From the NCBI GenBank assembly GCA_030065975.1, contig JASJCN010000017.1, positions 1 to 40,400 on the forward strand: 40,400 nucleotides of DNA. The letters run 5' to 3'. Numbering within the stretch: position 1 is the first letter of the stretch; every line of letters starts with the position of its first letter. Below, in pieces: positions 31,433 through 39,820 of this stretch. Made by a program: the position numbers and the translations under genes. Source of the stretch: Myxococcota bacterium (GTDB lineage: Bacteria; Myxococcota_A; UBA9160; UBA6930). Below the pieces are notes generated by a model. That model searched no databases and was not told where the DNA came from. It saw only the letters and a list, made by a program, of their open reading frames with translations.

Positions 31433-33427
31433 TCAGGGGTTGAGCATGTCCGTGGGCCAGAACGGACGGAACTGCGGGAACAACGCCTTCATCTGTTGCA
31501 CCCGTAGAGCGTGGGCCGGGTCCTCCGCCAGGTTCTCGAGCTGCAACGGGTCGTTCACCAGGTCGTAGAGCTCCGGCGCTCGTACGGTCGGCGGCGTCGT
31601 TCCCTTCGCGTGCTCGGTGTAGACCCAGTTGCCGTCGTGGACGCTCAACCACTCGCGACCCCCCGGCCAACCCTCGGTGTAGATGTGGTTGCGCCAGGGG
31701 GCGGTGGTGCCTTCCAGGGTTCCGACCAGGCTGTCGCCGTCCGGCACGTGCGTGAGCTCGGCGCCGGCCAGCTCGGCGAACGTCGATGCGAAGTCGATGG
31801 TCCCGACCAGGCGATCCTCGTTCCGCGGGAGCGGTGCGACCTCCGGATAGCGGATGATCAACGGGATCCGCGTCGCCTCTTCGTAGGGCTTGAACTTCGC
31901 GAGGAGGCGGTGCTCTCCGAGGAGGTAGCCGTGATCGCTCGTGAACACGATCATGGTCTCGTCGAGAATCCCGTGGTCGCGCAGACGCTGGACGATGGCC
32001 GCCACCGCTTCGTCCACCGCCTGCAAGGTGCGGAGCATTCCCTTGCGCCAGATCTCCAGCTGAGCCTCGTCCTGGAACGCGAGGTTCTCGAAGTACCACG
32101 GCTTGTCCGAGACGTCGGCCTCGTTGAGGCTCAGAGGCTGGAACGGGTCCAGCCCTGCGAAGAGGCTGGCGTGCCGAGGGGCCGGCTGGAACGGGGCGTG
32201 GGGCGCGACGGGGACGAGGTGCAGATAGAAGGGCTCGGTTCCCGCGACGGACTCGTCGATGAACTCGATGGCCTTGTCTCGAAGCAGGTCGGTCGAGTAC
32301 TCCTGGGTACCCGGGTAGTTCACGAGCTGACCGTCTTCGACGAGGCTGAAGTCGTAGTAGTCGGAGGAGCGGAAGGTCGTCCAGACGTCCCAGCCCGGCG
32401 GGTGGTAGGGGACGCCGTTCTGCCAGAGGATGCCCCAGCCGTTCAGGTACTTGCCGAAGTGCCCGGTGCGGTACCCGGCCGAGTCGAGCCAGGTGGCGAG
32501 CGTCGAGGTGTCGTCGAGGTTGGGGGCGCCGTTGACGCTCGAGTTGGTCCCGTAGACGGTGTGATTCGTGCCGTACTGGCCGGTCAGGACGCTGGCACGA
32601 CTCGGGCTGCAGAGCGGGGTCGGGGCGAAGGCGTTGTCGAAGGTCACCCCCTGCGCCGCCAGCTCCGAGAGCACGCTCGGCATGATCACCTCGCCCGGAG
32701 GCGCGTGCTCCGGGCCCACCATGTCCCAGCGCTGGTCATCGGTCATGATGAAGATGATGTTGGGCCGCGGGAGCTCGGGCTGCGGAGCGCGCTTCTCGGC
32801 CCAGCGCTCGAGGAGATCGTGCGTGCACCGCGAGAGGGCCGCGGCGTCGACCGGAGTGCCGGGGGCACCGACGGCGGAGGCGCACGAGGGCCCGACCCGC
32901 GGGAGCTTCGTGCCGGTCGCGTCGAGGACGACGTCGACCTGGCACTTCGTCTCGATCTCGTCGGTCACGAACGAGAATGCCTGGTCCGCGGCCTCCGGGC
33001 TGTCGCCCAGAACCCGGCGATGGAGGCGTCCCCAGGCGTAGTGCCAGACCGCCTGTCCCAGCTGCTGCTGGCAGTTGATCTGAGGGCCAGTCCCGGGTCC
33101 GGTGGGTCCGGGGGTGGTCTCGATCGCCCCGTAGGCCAGCGTCAGGGCGTCGTTCATCAGTGGGCCCGAGCAGGCCGGGGGCACGACGCCACAGTCGTCG
33201 GACGAGCCGAACATCATCAGCTCGTTGTTGCACCGGACCGCCTGCTTGAGGTCGTCCCGAAGCTGAATCGTCTCCTCGATCTCGGTGCACTGCTTCGGCG
33301 GCCGAGGGCGGGACGCGTCGGCCGGCGCGGCGAGGCCGACGAGCAGACAAGCCGAGAGCCCGACCAGCAGGTAGGAGGGGATTCCGAGCCCGGGGTACAC
33401 GAAGGGCAGAGAAGGAAGACTTCGCAT
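31433..33427 (-). CDS. Sulfatase with Cys-rich N-terminal extension
   Basis: A 664-residue exported sulfatase. Signal peptide (about 1-38), then an unusual region (about 45-215) with eight Cys, then the alkaline-phosphatase-fold sulfatase domain from about 221: NIIFIMTDDQRW (metal ligands Asp230, Asp231), the formylglycine motif Cys273-Ser-Pro-Ser-Arg277 followed by LTGQY, GYRTGHFGKYLNGW, SDHGYLLGEH and a closing ELYDLVNDPLQLENLAEDP. It hydrolyses sulfate esters, probably of polysaccharides, after activation of Cys273 by a formylglycine-generating enzyme not in the window. Most bacterial sulfatases of this class start near the DDQR motif, so the extension is extra. The start at 33427 gives a clear signal peptide. 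Confidence 0.88.
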   Translation of the reverse strand: MRSLPSLPFVYPGLGIPSYLLVGLSACLLVGLAAPADASRPRPPKQCTEIEETIQLRDDLKQAVRCNNELMMFGSSDDCGVVPPACSGPLMNDALTLAYGAIETTPGPTGPGTGPQINCQQQLGQAVWHYAWGRLHRRVLGDSPEAADQAFSFVTDEIETKCQVDVVLDATGTKLPRVGPSCASAVGAPGTPVDAAALSRCTHDLLERWAEKRAPQPELPRPNIIFIMTDDQRWDMVGPEHAPPGEVIMPSVLSELAAQGVTFDNAFAPTPLCSPSRASVLTGQYGTNHTVYGTNSSVNGAPNLDDTSTLATWLDSAGYRTGHFGKYLNGWGILWQNGVPYHPPGWDVWTTFRSSDYYDFSLVEDGQLVNYPGTQEYSTDLLRDKAIEFIDESVAGTEPFYLHLVPVAPHAPFQPAPRHASLFAGLDPFQPLSLNEADVSDKPWYFENLAFQDEAQLEIWRKGMLRTLQAVDEAVAAIVQRLRDHGILDETMIVFTSDHGYLLGEHRLLAKFKPYEEATRIPLIIRYPEVAPLPRNEDRLVGTIDFASTFAELAGAELTHVPDGDSLVGTLEGTTAPWRNHIYTEGWPGGREWLSVHDGNWVYTEHAKGTTPPTVRAPELYDLVNDPLQLENLAEDPAHALRVQQMKALFPQFRPFWPTDMLNP

Positions 33428-33756
33428 CACGTCCTGGGGTGGGAGGACGGGGGGCCTTCGTGGCAGCGAAACTGAACATCTGACGGCTCCGGAGGCCGGG
33501 GCGGCACTTTCGCCAGCGCGTCCGGGTACTTGCACGCCGATCGGGGGTTCTCGAAGCGCCCACTTCCGCCGAAGTGGTCCCCCGGGGGCCGGCCTGCGTC
33601 GACGCCACCACCGGGACGTGTGCGAGACGATTCTCGCTCCGTCCCCATGAGCGCTCCGTCCAGCCGCCACCCCCTCAGGACCGGGTCGAAGCGGGTCGAT
33701 GAGGGTGTGTCGGCCGATCCATCGTTCCGCCGGGCCGCGTGATGGGAGGGGAACCC
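33428..33756. other. 329-bp divergent intergenic region
   Basis: Between the leftward sulfatase and the rightward membrane-anchored gene. No gene or RNA is recognised. It should hold both promoters. The end nearest 33757 contains a strong ribosome site (gggagggg, 33744-33751). Confidence 0.5.
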
Positions 33757-34824
33757 ATGAGCTGGGACCTGATCGCCCACCGACGAGTCGTCGACCAGAA
33801 CGGCAACGCCAAGGAGCCGCCGGTCGGCGAGTTCACCGCCGTCAAGCAGTGGGTGAGCGAGCAGCTCGACGTGGAGTGGCTGGGCCCGTTCTGGTGCGGC
33901 CTCGCCGGCGAGGGCTTCTCCATCGAGATCAACGTGGGCAGCTTCGACTCGAAGGCCGGCGACCCCATCGACAGCCTGGGCTTCGAGGTCCGCGGCTCGG
34001 GCGACGCCCTGACCGTGATCGCGGAGTTCTGCCAGCGCAACCAGCTGGTGCTGCACGATCTGGCCACGGGCGCGGACATCGACCTCGACGACCCTTCGGA
34101 TGTCGGGGGTCGGGCCGCCGAGGAGCATCGAGAGGCCTCGCTCGAGCGTGCCCTCGAGCGCCACGGCGACTCCGTGCCGGCACCCACCGCGGAGCCCGGG
34201 AGCCTCGCCGAGGCCAAGGAGCTGGCGAAGAACTCGGGCTATTTGCGCGACCAGCCCATCGAGCACATGGAGTACGTGCCGGAGGAGTCCGGCAACAACT
34301 TCGTGATCTGGAACGATCGGCTGCTCTTCACCGGGCACGTGAGGCCGGAGATCGCCGCGGGATTCCAGACGGACCTCGAGACGAAGGGTTTCTTCCGCGT
34401 GCCCGACGAGAGCGTTCGCGCCGCTGGCCCCCCGCTCTGGTTCGAGAACCTGACCCGCATCGAGAAGGATCAGAGCCGGCCCTGCATCCGCGTGCGCGGG
34501 CGTGACACCTCGCGCGTCCGCCGCTCGTACCCGATCCTGTTCGCGGACGACGGGAGGCGAGACGCGTTCCTCGAAGTCCTGCTCGCCCGCATCGACCGTC
34601 CCCACACGACGCTCGAGGGTGTGGCGCGGCCTCTCTCGAGTCTCCTCGCGATCCCCTTCGTGTTCGCGGCGCTGGTCTCGGGGCTCGGCTACGCGTTCCT
34701 CGAGCGAGCCACGGCGAACGCGGTCGCCATGGGGGTCGGTGGCCTCTTCCTCGCCCTCTCGCTGCGCACGGCCCTGGGCAAGCCCGCGCAATGGGACCAC
34801 TTCGTCTACTCCGAGGAAGACTGA
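33757..34824 (+). CDS. Protein of unknown function with C-terminal membrane segments
   Basis: A 355-residue protein with a mostly soluble N-terminus (about 1-285: MSWDLIAHRRVVDQNGN and GEFTAVKQWVSEQLDVEW, an alpha/beta pattern) and two TM helices near the end (about 293-330). The tail WDHFVYSEED is polar. No known domain is recognised. The in-frame ATG at 33739 is 6 codons earlier, but 33757 has the better ribosome site. It converges on the beta-helix gene, with a hairpin between. Confidence 0.65.
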   Translation: MSWDLIAHRRVVDQNGNAKEPPVGEFTAVKQWVSEQLDVEWLGPFWCGLAGEGFSIEINVGSFDSKAGDPIDSLGFEVRGSGDALTVIAEFCQRNQLVLHDLATGADIDLDDPSDVGGRAAEEHREASLERALERHGDSVPAPTAEPGSLAEAKELAKNSGYLRDQPIEHMEYVPEESGNNFVIWNDRLLFTGHVRPEIAAGFQTDLETKGFFRVPDESVRAAGPPLWFENLTRIEKDQSRPCIRVRGRDTSRVRRSYPILFADDGRRDAFLEVLLARIDRPHTTLEGVARPLSSLLAIPFVFAALVSGLGYAFLERATANAVAMGVGGLFLALSLRTALGKPAQWDHFVYSEED

Positions 34825-34855
34825 CCGGTACGGGCGATCGACCGTGCAGGTGCTT

Positions 34856-34880
34856 GCACCAGGGGCGAAGTTCCCGGTGC
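34856..34880. terminator. Candidate bidirectional terminator hairpin
   Basis: GCACC-a-GGG (34856-34864) pairs with CCC-GGTGC (34873-34880), 8 bp with one bulged A and an 8-base loop. It is in the 58-bp gap between convergent genes and 2 bases beyond the leftward stop at 34883. There is no T-run, so intrinsic termination is only probable; a hairpin that protects mRNA ends is equally possible. Confidence 0.42.
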
Positions 34881-34882
34881 GC

Positions 34883-35863
34883 TCAGTCTTCGACGCACCA
34901 GACTCCCTGATCGGTCGCGCAGAGCGCACCGCCGACGTTCCAAGGACCCACATCCTGCTCGGCGGGATCCGTCTCGAGCCGAATGGGCGTGCCCACGCCC
35001 ACGTCGCTGGTGAAGCTGCTGCAGTTGGCGGGCCCCGTATGGGCCCAGCCGGCTTCGTCCACTGGAGGCCCCGGGACCTCGCCCTGCTGGAAGCCCCGGA
35101 AGGGGTCGTAATAGAGCCCTGAGGGGTCGGCGAGCTCGTAGACCGAGGCCACGTGGAAGCCCGGGTCGCAGACCGTCCCGGCTTGTGCGGCGGTGATGGC
35201 TCCCGCCTTCAGGTAGTACCTCCGCAGCCCCCGCGGCGAGCAGCTGCCGTCCGAGCACTGGTTGCCCGCGCTGGCCCGGCCTCCGAGGATCGCCACCTCG
35301 GTCGTGCGCGTTCCGGCGTCGGAGACGGTGTTGTGGGCGTAGAGGCTTCCGGTGCCCATGCGGATGCCGCTGCGCCCCACCTCGGTGACCCGGTTGGTGC
35401 GGACGATGCCGTGGCTTCCGATGTCGATCCCGAAGTCCCCGCAGTTCGCGACGAGCAGGCGTTCCACGCGGACGTGCGCTCGGAGCGAGAGACAGCTTCC
35501 GCCGAAGCCGCGGACCGTCCCGTTCTCAACCACGGTCCGGTCACCGCCCAGGAGGACCAGCGGGGCAGAGACACCCGCGCTTCCGCCCCCGCCACAGGCG
35601 GCGGGGGCACAGCTTTCGGGGCCGCGGATCTGGAAGCCGTTCAAATCGAGATGGACGTCGTCGACCAGGAGCCGGATTCCGTCCGTCGAGGCGGGAACCA
35701 CCAGGTCCGACGTCAGCACGTAGCGGCCCGGGGTGGAGACACCGAAGGGGAAGCCTCCTTCGGCATCGACCTTTGCCTGGTTGATCTCGATCGCGCCGTC
35801 GACAGCCTTCACCGGGAGCGACAGCAGCAGGATCAGGGGGAGGAGGGCGCAGGGGCTCCGCAT
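34883..35863 (-). CDS. Exported beta-helix-like protein with Cys-containing C-terminal domain
   Basis: A 326-residue secreted protein: signal peptide (about 1-22), then a right-handed beta-helix-like region (about 25-210) with NosD-type coils: LTSDLVVPASTDGIRLLVDDVHLDLNGFQIRG, then ENGTVRGFGGSCLSLRAHVRVERLLVANCG. A separate C-terminal domain (about 225-326) begins after YYLKAGAITAAQAGTVC and carries GFHVASVYELADPSGLYYDPFRG with Cys near the end. The family pattern GFHMASLWEI, which I recall from other exported proteins of uncultured bacteria, is similar. Function is unknown; beta-helices often bind or cleave polysaccharide. The start at 35863 has aggaa upstream; an earlier in-frame ATG has no signal peptide. 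Confidence 0.7.
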   Translation of the reverse strand: MRSPCALLPLILLLSLPVKAVDGAIEINQAKVDAEGGFPFGVSTPGRYVLTSDLVVPASTDGIRLLVDDVHLDLNGFQIRGPESCAPAACGGGGSAGVSAPLVLLGGDRTVVENGTVRGFGGSCLSLRAHVRVERLLVANCGDFGIDIGSHGIVRTNRVTEVGRSGIRMGTGSLYAHNTVSDAGTRTTEVAILGGRASAGNQCSDGSCSPRGLRRYYLKAGAITAAQAGTVCDPGFHVASVYELADPSGLYYDPFRGFQQGEVPGPPVDEAGWAHTGPANCSSFTSDVGVGTPIRLETDPAEQDVGPWNVGGALCATDQGVWCVED

Positions 35864-35947
35864 GTCATTCCTCTTTGCAGCCCCCGCATGGCGCAGGGTC
35901 GCCGAACCGGGGGGCACTCGCCAGCCGCGGGCCTGGCGGAGCCTTCG

Positions 35948-36697
35948 CTAGGCGGTCGCGGAGGGGTGTCGCGCGCCGCGTTCGACGAAGCGCAGATACG
36001 CCTGCGGCGGGAAGAACGCCAGGGCGACGACGGCCGCGGTGCCTGCGTGGAGGACGATTCGAACGACGGCGAGCAGGGGCCGGCCAGCCGCTGAATCGAT
36101 GGCCTGCTCGATGGCCGTCACGAGGCAGATGAGGAACAGGCCCGCGCTGCCGAGCGTCCACAGCCAGAAGCGGTGGGTGACGATCGGCTTCGTGAGACCG
36201 AGGACGAGCTGGCGTCGGGAGCGTCGCATCTGCATGGCCGACTCGAGGGTCGACCACAGGAGCGGCACCCCGAAAGCGAGGTGGGTGGTTGCCGCGAGTG
36301 GCATGGGAAGGGCCGTCTCCGGCCAGGCCTGGAACCGAAGGACGGCGATCCAGTCGAGAACGATCACGACCGCCACCGTCCCCGCGGCCAGACGCCGCGC
36401 CTTCGACGCCGGGCCGAAAACCTTCCACAGGAAGGCGCCGAGTCCGATCAGCGCCACTCGCTCGAGTCCGTCGGACAGGGCCAGCCCGGCGATGGCGAGG
36501 GCTGGTGACGTCGTCTGGAGGAGGGGCGCTGCCGCATAGCCGACGAGGCCGAGGCCGCCTACGAAGATGATCGCGCTCCCCCACGCATGCGTCGGGAGCC
36601 CTCCCTCCTGGATGGCCGTTCGCGCCAGGTGGATGCCGGCCCCGAACCCCGCTAAGGCGAACAGCGCCCGGCTTGCGAGTACGAGAGAGTCCAGCAT
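35948..36697 (-). CDS. Multi-pass membrane protein of unknown function
   Basis: A 249-residue protein with about seven TM helices (MLDSLVLASRALFALAGFGAGIHLA onward), short loops, one Arg-rich loop (MQMRRSRRQ, near 155-165) and a short basic tail. No family is recognised. It starts at 36697 and is divergent from the P450 gene across 82 bases. An upstream in-frame start would add 43 Arg/Ser-rich residues that look non-coding. Confidence 0.62.
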   Translation of the reverse strand: MLDSLVLASRALFALAGFGAGIHLARTAIQEGGLPTHAWGSAIIFVGGLGLVGYAAAPLLQTTSPALAIAGLALSDGLERVALIGLGAFLWKVFGPASKARRLAAGTVAVVIVLDWIAVLRFQAWPETALPMPLAATTHLAFGVPLLWSTLESAMQMRRSRRQLVLGLTKPIVTHRFWLWTLGSAGLFLICLVTAIEQAIDSAAGRPLLAVVRIVLHAGTAAVVALAFFPPQAYLRFVERGARHPSATA

Positions 36698-36779
36698 GAG
36701 AGCGGTTTCGGCGCACGGGAACGACCACTTGAGTGAGGCGCCCTTTCCCTCGCATCGACGCCTGGGATACGCTCGCGCC

Positions 36780-38027
36780 GTGAGCCAGCCCCTGCCCGAC
36801 ACGCTCGACGTCATCGGCCCCGACACCTTCGCCCAGCACGGCTACCCCCACGCCGCCTGGAAGCGCCTGCGGAACGAGGCGCCCGTCCACTGGTTCGACC
36901 TGCCCGGGGGCGTGGGCTTCTGGGCGATCACCAAGCGCGAGGATCTCGTCTGGATCTCGAAGCAGCCGAGGCGCTTCATCAACGCGCCGCGGCTCGCGAT
37001 CTTCGAGCAGGGAGCGCCGGTGAAGGGCCCGCGCACCATGGCGCGGCATCTGCTCAACATGGATCCGCCCGAGCATGCGGAGTTCCGAAAGGCGGCGAGT
37101 GGCTGGTTCACGCCCCGCGCGATCCAACGCCGCGCGGACGAGGTGCGGCGCATCGCCCGCGACCTGCTCGAGCCCATGGCGGGCGACGGCGAGGAGCGCG
37201 AGGCCGACTTCGTGGGCGAGTTCACGGCGCCGCTCACCCTCCACGTGCTGGCCGACATGCTGGGCGTTCCCCGCTCGGACTGGAAGCTCATGTTCCAGTG
37301 GACCAACCAGATCGTGGGCTCGGCCGACGAGGAGTATCAGACCCAGTCGCCCGATCCCTTGATCGCGGGGCCCCAGTCCGCGCTTCAGGGCATGTTCGAG
37401 TACTTCCAGGCGCTCTCCGCCGAGCGACGCAAGGAGCCCCGCGACGACATCGTGAGCGTGCTGGCCAACTCGACGATCCAGGGCTCGCCGATGCCGGCCT
37501 TCGAGCTGATGTCCTATTACGTGCTGCTCGTCATCGCGGGCAACGAGACGACGCGAAATGCCGCGAGCGGCGGCCTGCTGGCGCTGATCGAGAACCCGGG
37601 CGAGATGCAGAAGCTGCGCGACGAGCCGGGCCTGGTGCCGACGGCCGTGGAGGAGGTCGTGCGCTGGACGACCCCCGTGATCCAGTTCTGCCGCACGCCC
37701 GTCGAGGACGTCGAGATCCGCGGCCAGCAGATCAAGGCGGAGGATTCGCTCTGCCTGCTCTATCCCTCGGCGAATCGGGACGAGGACGCCTTCGAGGATC
37801 CCGACCGCTTCCGGGTCGATCGCAAGCCCAACCCCCACGTGGGCTTCGGCATCGGCGAGCACTTCTGCCTGGGCGCCAACCTGGCGCGCCTCGAGCTGCG
37901 CGTGATCTTCGACGAGCTGGCGCACCGCATGGAGAGCGTCGAGCTCGCGGGATCCTTCGATCGCATGCGCTCCTGCTTCCTCGGCGGCGTGAAGCGCATG
38001 CCGATCCGCTACCGCCTGCGGCCCTGA
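36780..38027 (+). CDS. Cytochrome P450
   Basis: A 415-residue soluble bacterial class P450. The haem-thiolate loop GFGIGEHFCLG has Cys363; the I-helix has AGNETTR (253-259); the K-helix ExxR is Glu292-x-x-Arg295. The HLLNMDPPEHAEFRK segment is the usual C-helix region. It most resembles bacterial steroid/terpene/fatty-acid P450s of CYP125-142/CYP1xx clans, but substrate cannot be read. It needs a ferredoxin/reductase, none of which is nearby. GTG at 36780 is the sensible start (VSQPLPDTLDVIG). The VOC-fold gene follows after 19 bases, so the two form an operon. Confidence 0.92.
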   Translation: MSQPLPDTLDVIGPDTFAQHGYPHAAWKRLRNEAPVHWFDLPGGVGFWAITKREDLVWISKQPRRFINAPRLAIFEQGAPVKGPRTMARHLLNMDPPEHAEFRKAASGWFTPRAIQRRADEVRRIARDLLEPMAGDGEEREADFVGEFTAPLTLHVLADMLGVPRSDWKLMFQWTNQIVGSADEEYQTQSPDPLIAGPQSALQGMFEYFQALSAERRKEPRDDIVSVLANSTIQGSPMPAFELMSYYVLLVIAGNETTRNAASGGLLALIENPGEMQKLRDEPGLVPTAVEEVVRWTTPVIQFCRTPVEDVEIRGQQIKAEDSLCLLYPSANRDEDAFEDPDRFRVDRKPNPHVGFGIGEHFCLGANLARLELRVIFDELAHRMESVELAGSFDRMRSCFLGGVKRMPIRYRLRP

Positions 38028-38046
38028 GAGGCCTTTAGGAGAGACG

Positions 38047-38571
38047 ATGAGCCGCATCTTCGGACCCGTGCGCCAGAACGGCTACGTGGTCCACGACATC
38101 GAGGCCGCCCTCAAGCACTGGACCGAGGTGCTCGGCGTCGGGCCCTTCTTCTACTTCGAGCGGGCTCCCATCCTCGACTTCTCCTACCGGGGAGAGGCCT
38201 CGGAGCTCGAGGTGAGCATCGCCCTCGCCAACTCGGGCGACCTGCAGATCGAGCTGATCCAGCAGCGGAACCAGGCCCCGTCGAGCTACCTCGACTTCCT
38301 CGCCACCGGGCGCGAGGGGCTGCAGCACGTCGCGTACTGGAGCCAGGACTTCGACGCCTCGCTCGCACAGGCGAAGGAGCACGGCTTCGTCGTCGAGCAG
38401 TCCGGCTGTGCAGGCAGCGAGGACGGGCGCTTCGTGTACTTCGAGAACCCGGGCCACCCGGGAACGATGGTGGAGCTGTCGGAGGTCAGCGGCCCGAAGG
38501 GCGCGTTCTTCGCCCACCTGGCCGCGCTCTCTCGCGACTGGGACGGGAGCGACCCCATCCGGCGTCACTGA
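38047..38571 (+). CDS. VOC (glyoxalase/bleomycin-resistance) fold protein
   Basis: A 174-residue protein of the vicinal-oxygen-chelate superfamily: two beta-alpha-beta-beta-beta modules with metal-ligand candidates in GYVVHDIEAALKHW (His16), a middle EGLQHVAYWSQD (His/Glu), and a late MVELSE (Glu). Length fits single-subunit VOC proteins that dimerise; relatives include methylmalonyl-CoA epimerase and dioxygenases. A strong ribosome site (taggaga) lies upstream. It follows the P450 closely and so probably acts in the same pathway. The stop overlaps the convergent neighbour by 7 bases. Confidence 0.82.
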   Translation: MSRIFGPVRQNGYVVHDIEAALKHWTEVLGVGPFFYFERAPILDFSYRGEASELEVSIALANSGDLQIELIQQRNQAPSSYLDFLATGREGLQHVAYWSQDFDASLAQAKEHGFVVEQSGCAGSEDGRFVYFENPGHPGTMVELSEVSGPKGAFFAHLAALSRDWDGSDPIRRH

Positions 38572-39182
38572 GCGTCGGGATCGCTCCAGTCCGCGGCGGG
38601 CGGCGTACGCGCCGGCGCGTCGGGCGGCGTGCGCTTGGGGAAGTTGAAGATCGGGAAGACCGGCAGGAAGCCGTTGTCGGCCACGTTCAGGAAGCCGATC
38701 TGGACCCCTCGGAGCCGGCGCGTGACGTTCAGGAAGCCCACCTGGACGACGCCCCGGTCCGACACGTTGATGCCGCCCACGTCCACCATCGCGAAGTCGT
38801 TGGTGGTGTTGACGAAGCCCAGGTTCACGCCGGCGTCCATCGCCTGGACCTGGTTCACGAAGGCGGCGTTCACGCCGCGGTCGCGGCCCGTGTGGTGGTT
38901 GATCACGCTCGCGTGACAGCCGCGCAGGTCGCCATCGAGGCGGCCGAGGCCGAGGACGGCGCCGAAGCCGGTGAGATCTCCCGTCCGGCTCTGGGCGATC
39001 ACGCCGAGATCGACGCCGCGCACGCGCTGGTTCCGGCCGTAGAGGACCGAGAGCCGGATGCCGTTCACGTGCGGGTCGTCCGGCGCGCGCACGCCCACGG
39101 TCGAGAACTGGAGCGGGGCGTCGGCCCATGCCGGGAGCGCGACCCCGAGGACGACGGCGAGAAGGAGGGAGGGTCTCGTCAT
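38565..39182 (-). CDS. LA_2272-type surface repeat protein (exported)
   Basis: A 205-residue protein with a signal peptide (about 1-21, ending AWA-DAP). It then has repeated beta-strand units of the form V-x-G-V-x-hydrophobic-G-hydrophobic-hydrophobic-N: GVDLGVIAQ, GVNAAFVNQ, AGVNLGFVNT, VVQVGFLNVT, GVQIGFLNVADN. This matches the LA_2272 surface repeat family first named in Leptospira. The hydrophobic Gly/Asn ladder predicts a beta-solenoid or barrel near the outer membrane. A C-terminal Pro-rich tail follows. Function is unknown. Confidence 0.75.
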   Translation of the reverse strand: MTRPSLLLAVVLGVALPAWADAPLQFSTVGVRAPDDPHVNGIRLSVLYGRNQRVRGVDLGVIAQSRTGDLTGFGAVLGLGRLDGDLRGCHASVINHHTGRDRGVNAAFVNQVQAMDAGVNLGFVNTTNDFAMVDVGGINVSDRGVVQVGFLNVTRRLRGVQIGFLNVADNGFLPVFPIFNFPKRTPPDAPARTPPAADWSDPDAQ

Positions 39183-39216
39183 GGGGTCGAACGTAGCACC
39201 GGGGTCCGGAGCCGGG

Positions 39217-39717
39217 TCAGAGCGAGAGGTCGTCTCCGGATTCCTCCGGGGTCCCTCCTCCGTCGGCTCCTCCGAAGGCCAGCACGCCGCTCGAGTAGGT
39301 GGTGCCGAAGGTGCGCGCGAGGTTCGCCGTCTGCACCAGCGCCGAGCGGATCTGCTCGACGGAGAGGCTCGAGAGCGGATGGATGAAGGCCGCGTAGAGC
39401 ACGCCGCGGCTCGTGGCGTAGCGCGCGTCGAGGGCGGTGTGGAAGTTGGCTTCGAGCATGATCGCGACCTGTTCCGCTTCGATCTCACCCACCGAGGCGA
39501 TCGGCGCGACGAGGCGCATGCGGTCGGCCGCGACGTCGGAGACGCACGCCATCTCCACTTCGTCGAACACGAAGCTGCGTCGCCCCGGCGCCCCCGTGAA
39601 GGACGAGGTCAGCTCGGCGATCTCGCCCTCGAGCCGTTCGCGAGTCATCGGCTCGGGGACGGTGCTGCAGGCCACGAGAGAGAAGGGGGCGAGGACGACG
39701 AGAAGGAGGAGGCGCAT
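39217..39717 (-). CDS. Small lipoprotein of unknown function
   Basis: A 166-residue protein with a lipoprotein signal (LVA-Cys17) and a mixed alpha/beta body (about 24-150: a stretch like SFVFDEVEMACVSDVAADRMRL with one more Cys). A Gly/Glu/Asp-rich tail follows. No domain is recognised. It ends 34 bases before the start of the LA_2272-type gene, so the two could share a transcript. Confidence 0.65.
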   Translation of the reverse strand: MRLLLLVVLAPFSLVACSTVPEPMTRERLEGEIAELTSSFTGAPGRRSFVFDEVEMACVSDVAADRMRLVAPIASVGEIEAEQVAIMLEANFHTALDARYATSRGVLYAAFIHPLSSLSVEQIRSALVQTANLARTFGTTYSSGVLAFGGADGGGTPEESGDDLSL

Positions 39718-39737
39718 GGGCGAAGCATACCGCTCGA

Positions 39738-39779
39738 GGCGCGCGCGCTAGGCGGGCGCGCCCACACGCGTCCGTGGGC
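39738..39779 (-). terminator. Two mutually exclusive GC hairpins after the chemoreceptor-like gene
   Basis: GGCGCGC (39738-39744) pairs with GCGCGCC (39756-39762), and GCCCAC (39760-39765) pairs with GTGGGC (39774-39779). They share three bases, so only one can form. They lie between the chemoreceptor-like stop at 39821 and the lipoprotein ATG at 39717. There is no T-run. This may be a weak terminator or a 5'-leader switch. Confidence 0.3.
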
Positions 39780-39820
39780 CCTACTCGTCGCCACGTCTCG
39801 CTGGCGCGATCGCCCCCGAA

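Noticed and set aside
31511-33475. 654-codon plus-strand frame opposite the sulfatase
   Set aside because: Val/Glu/Arg-rich shadow of a sulfatase with an intact active site.
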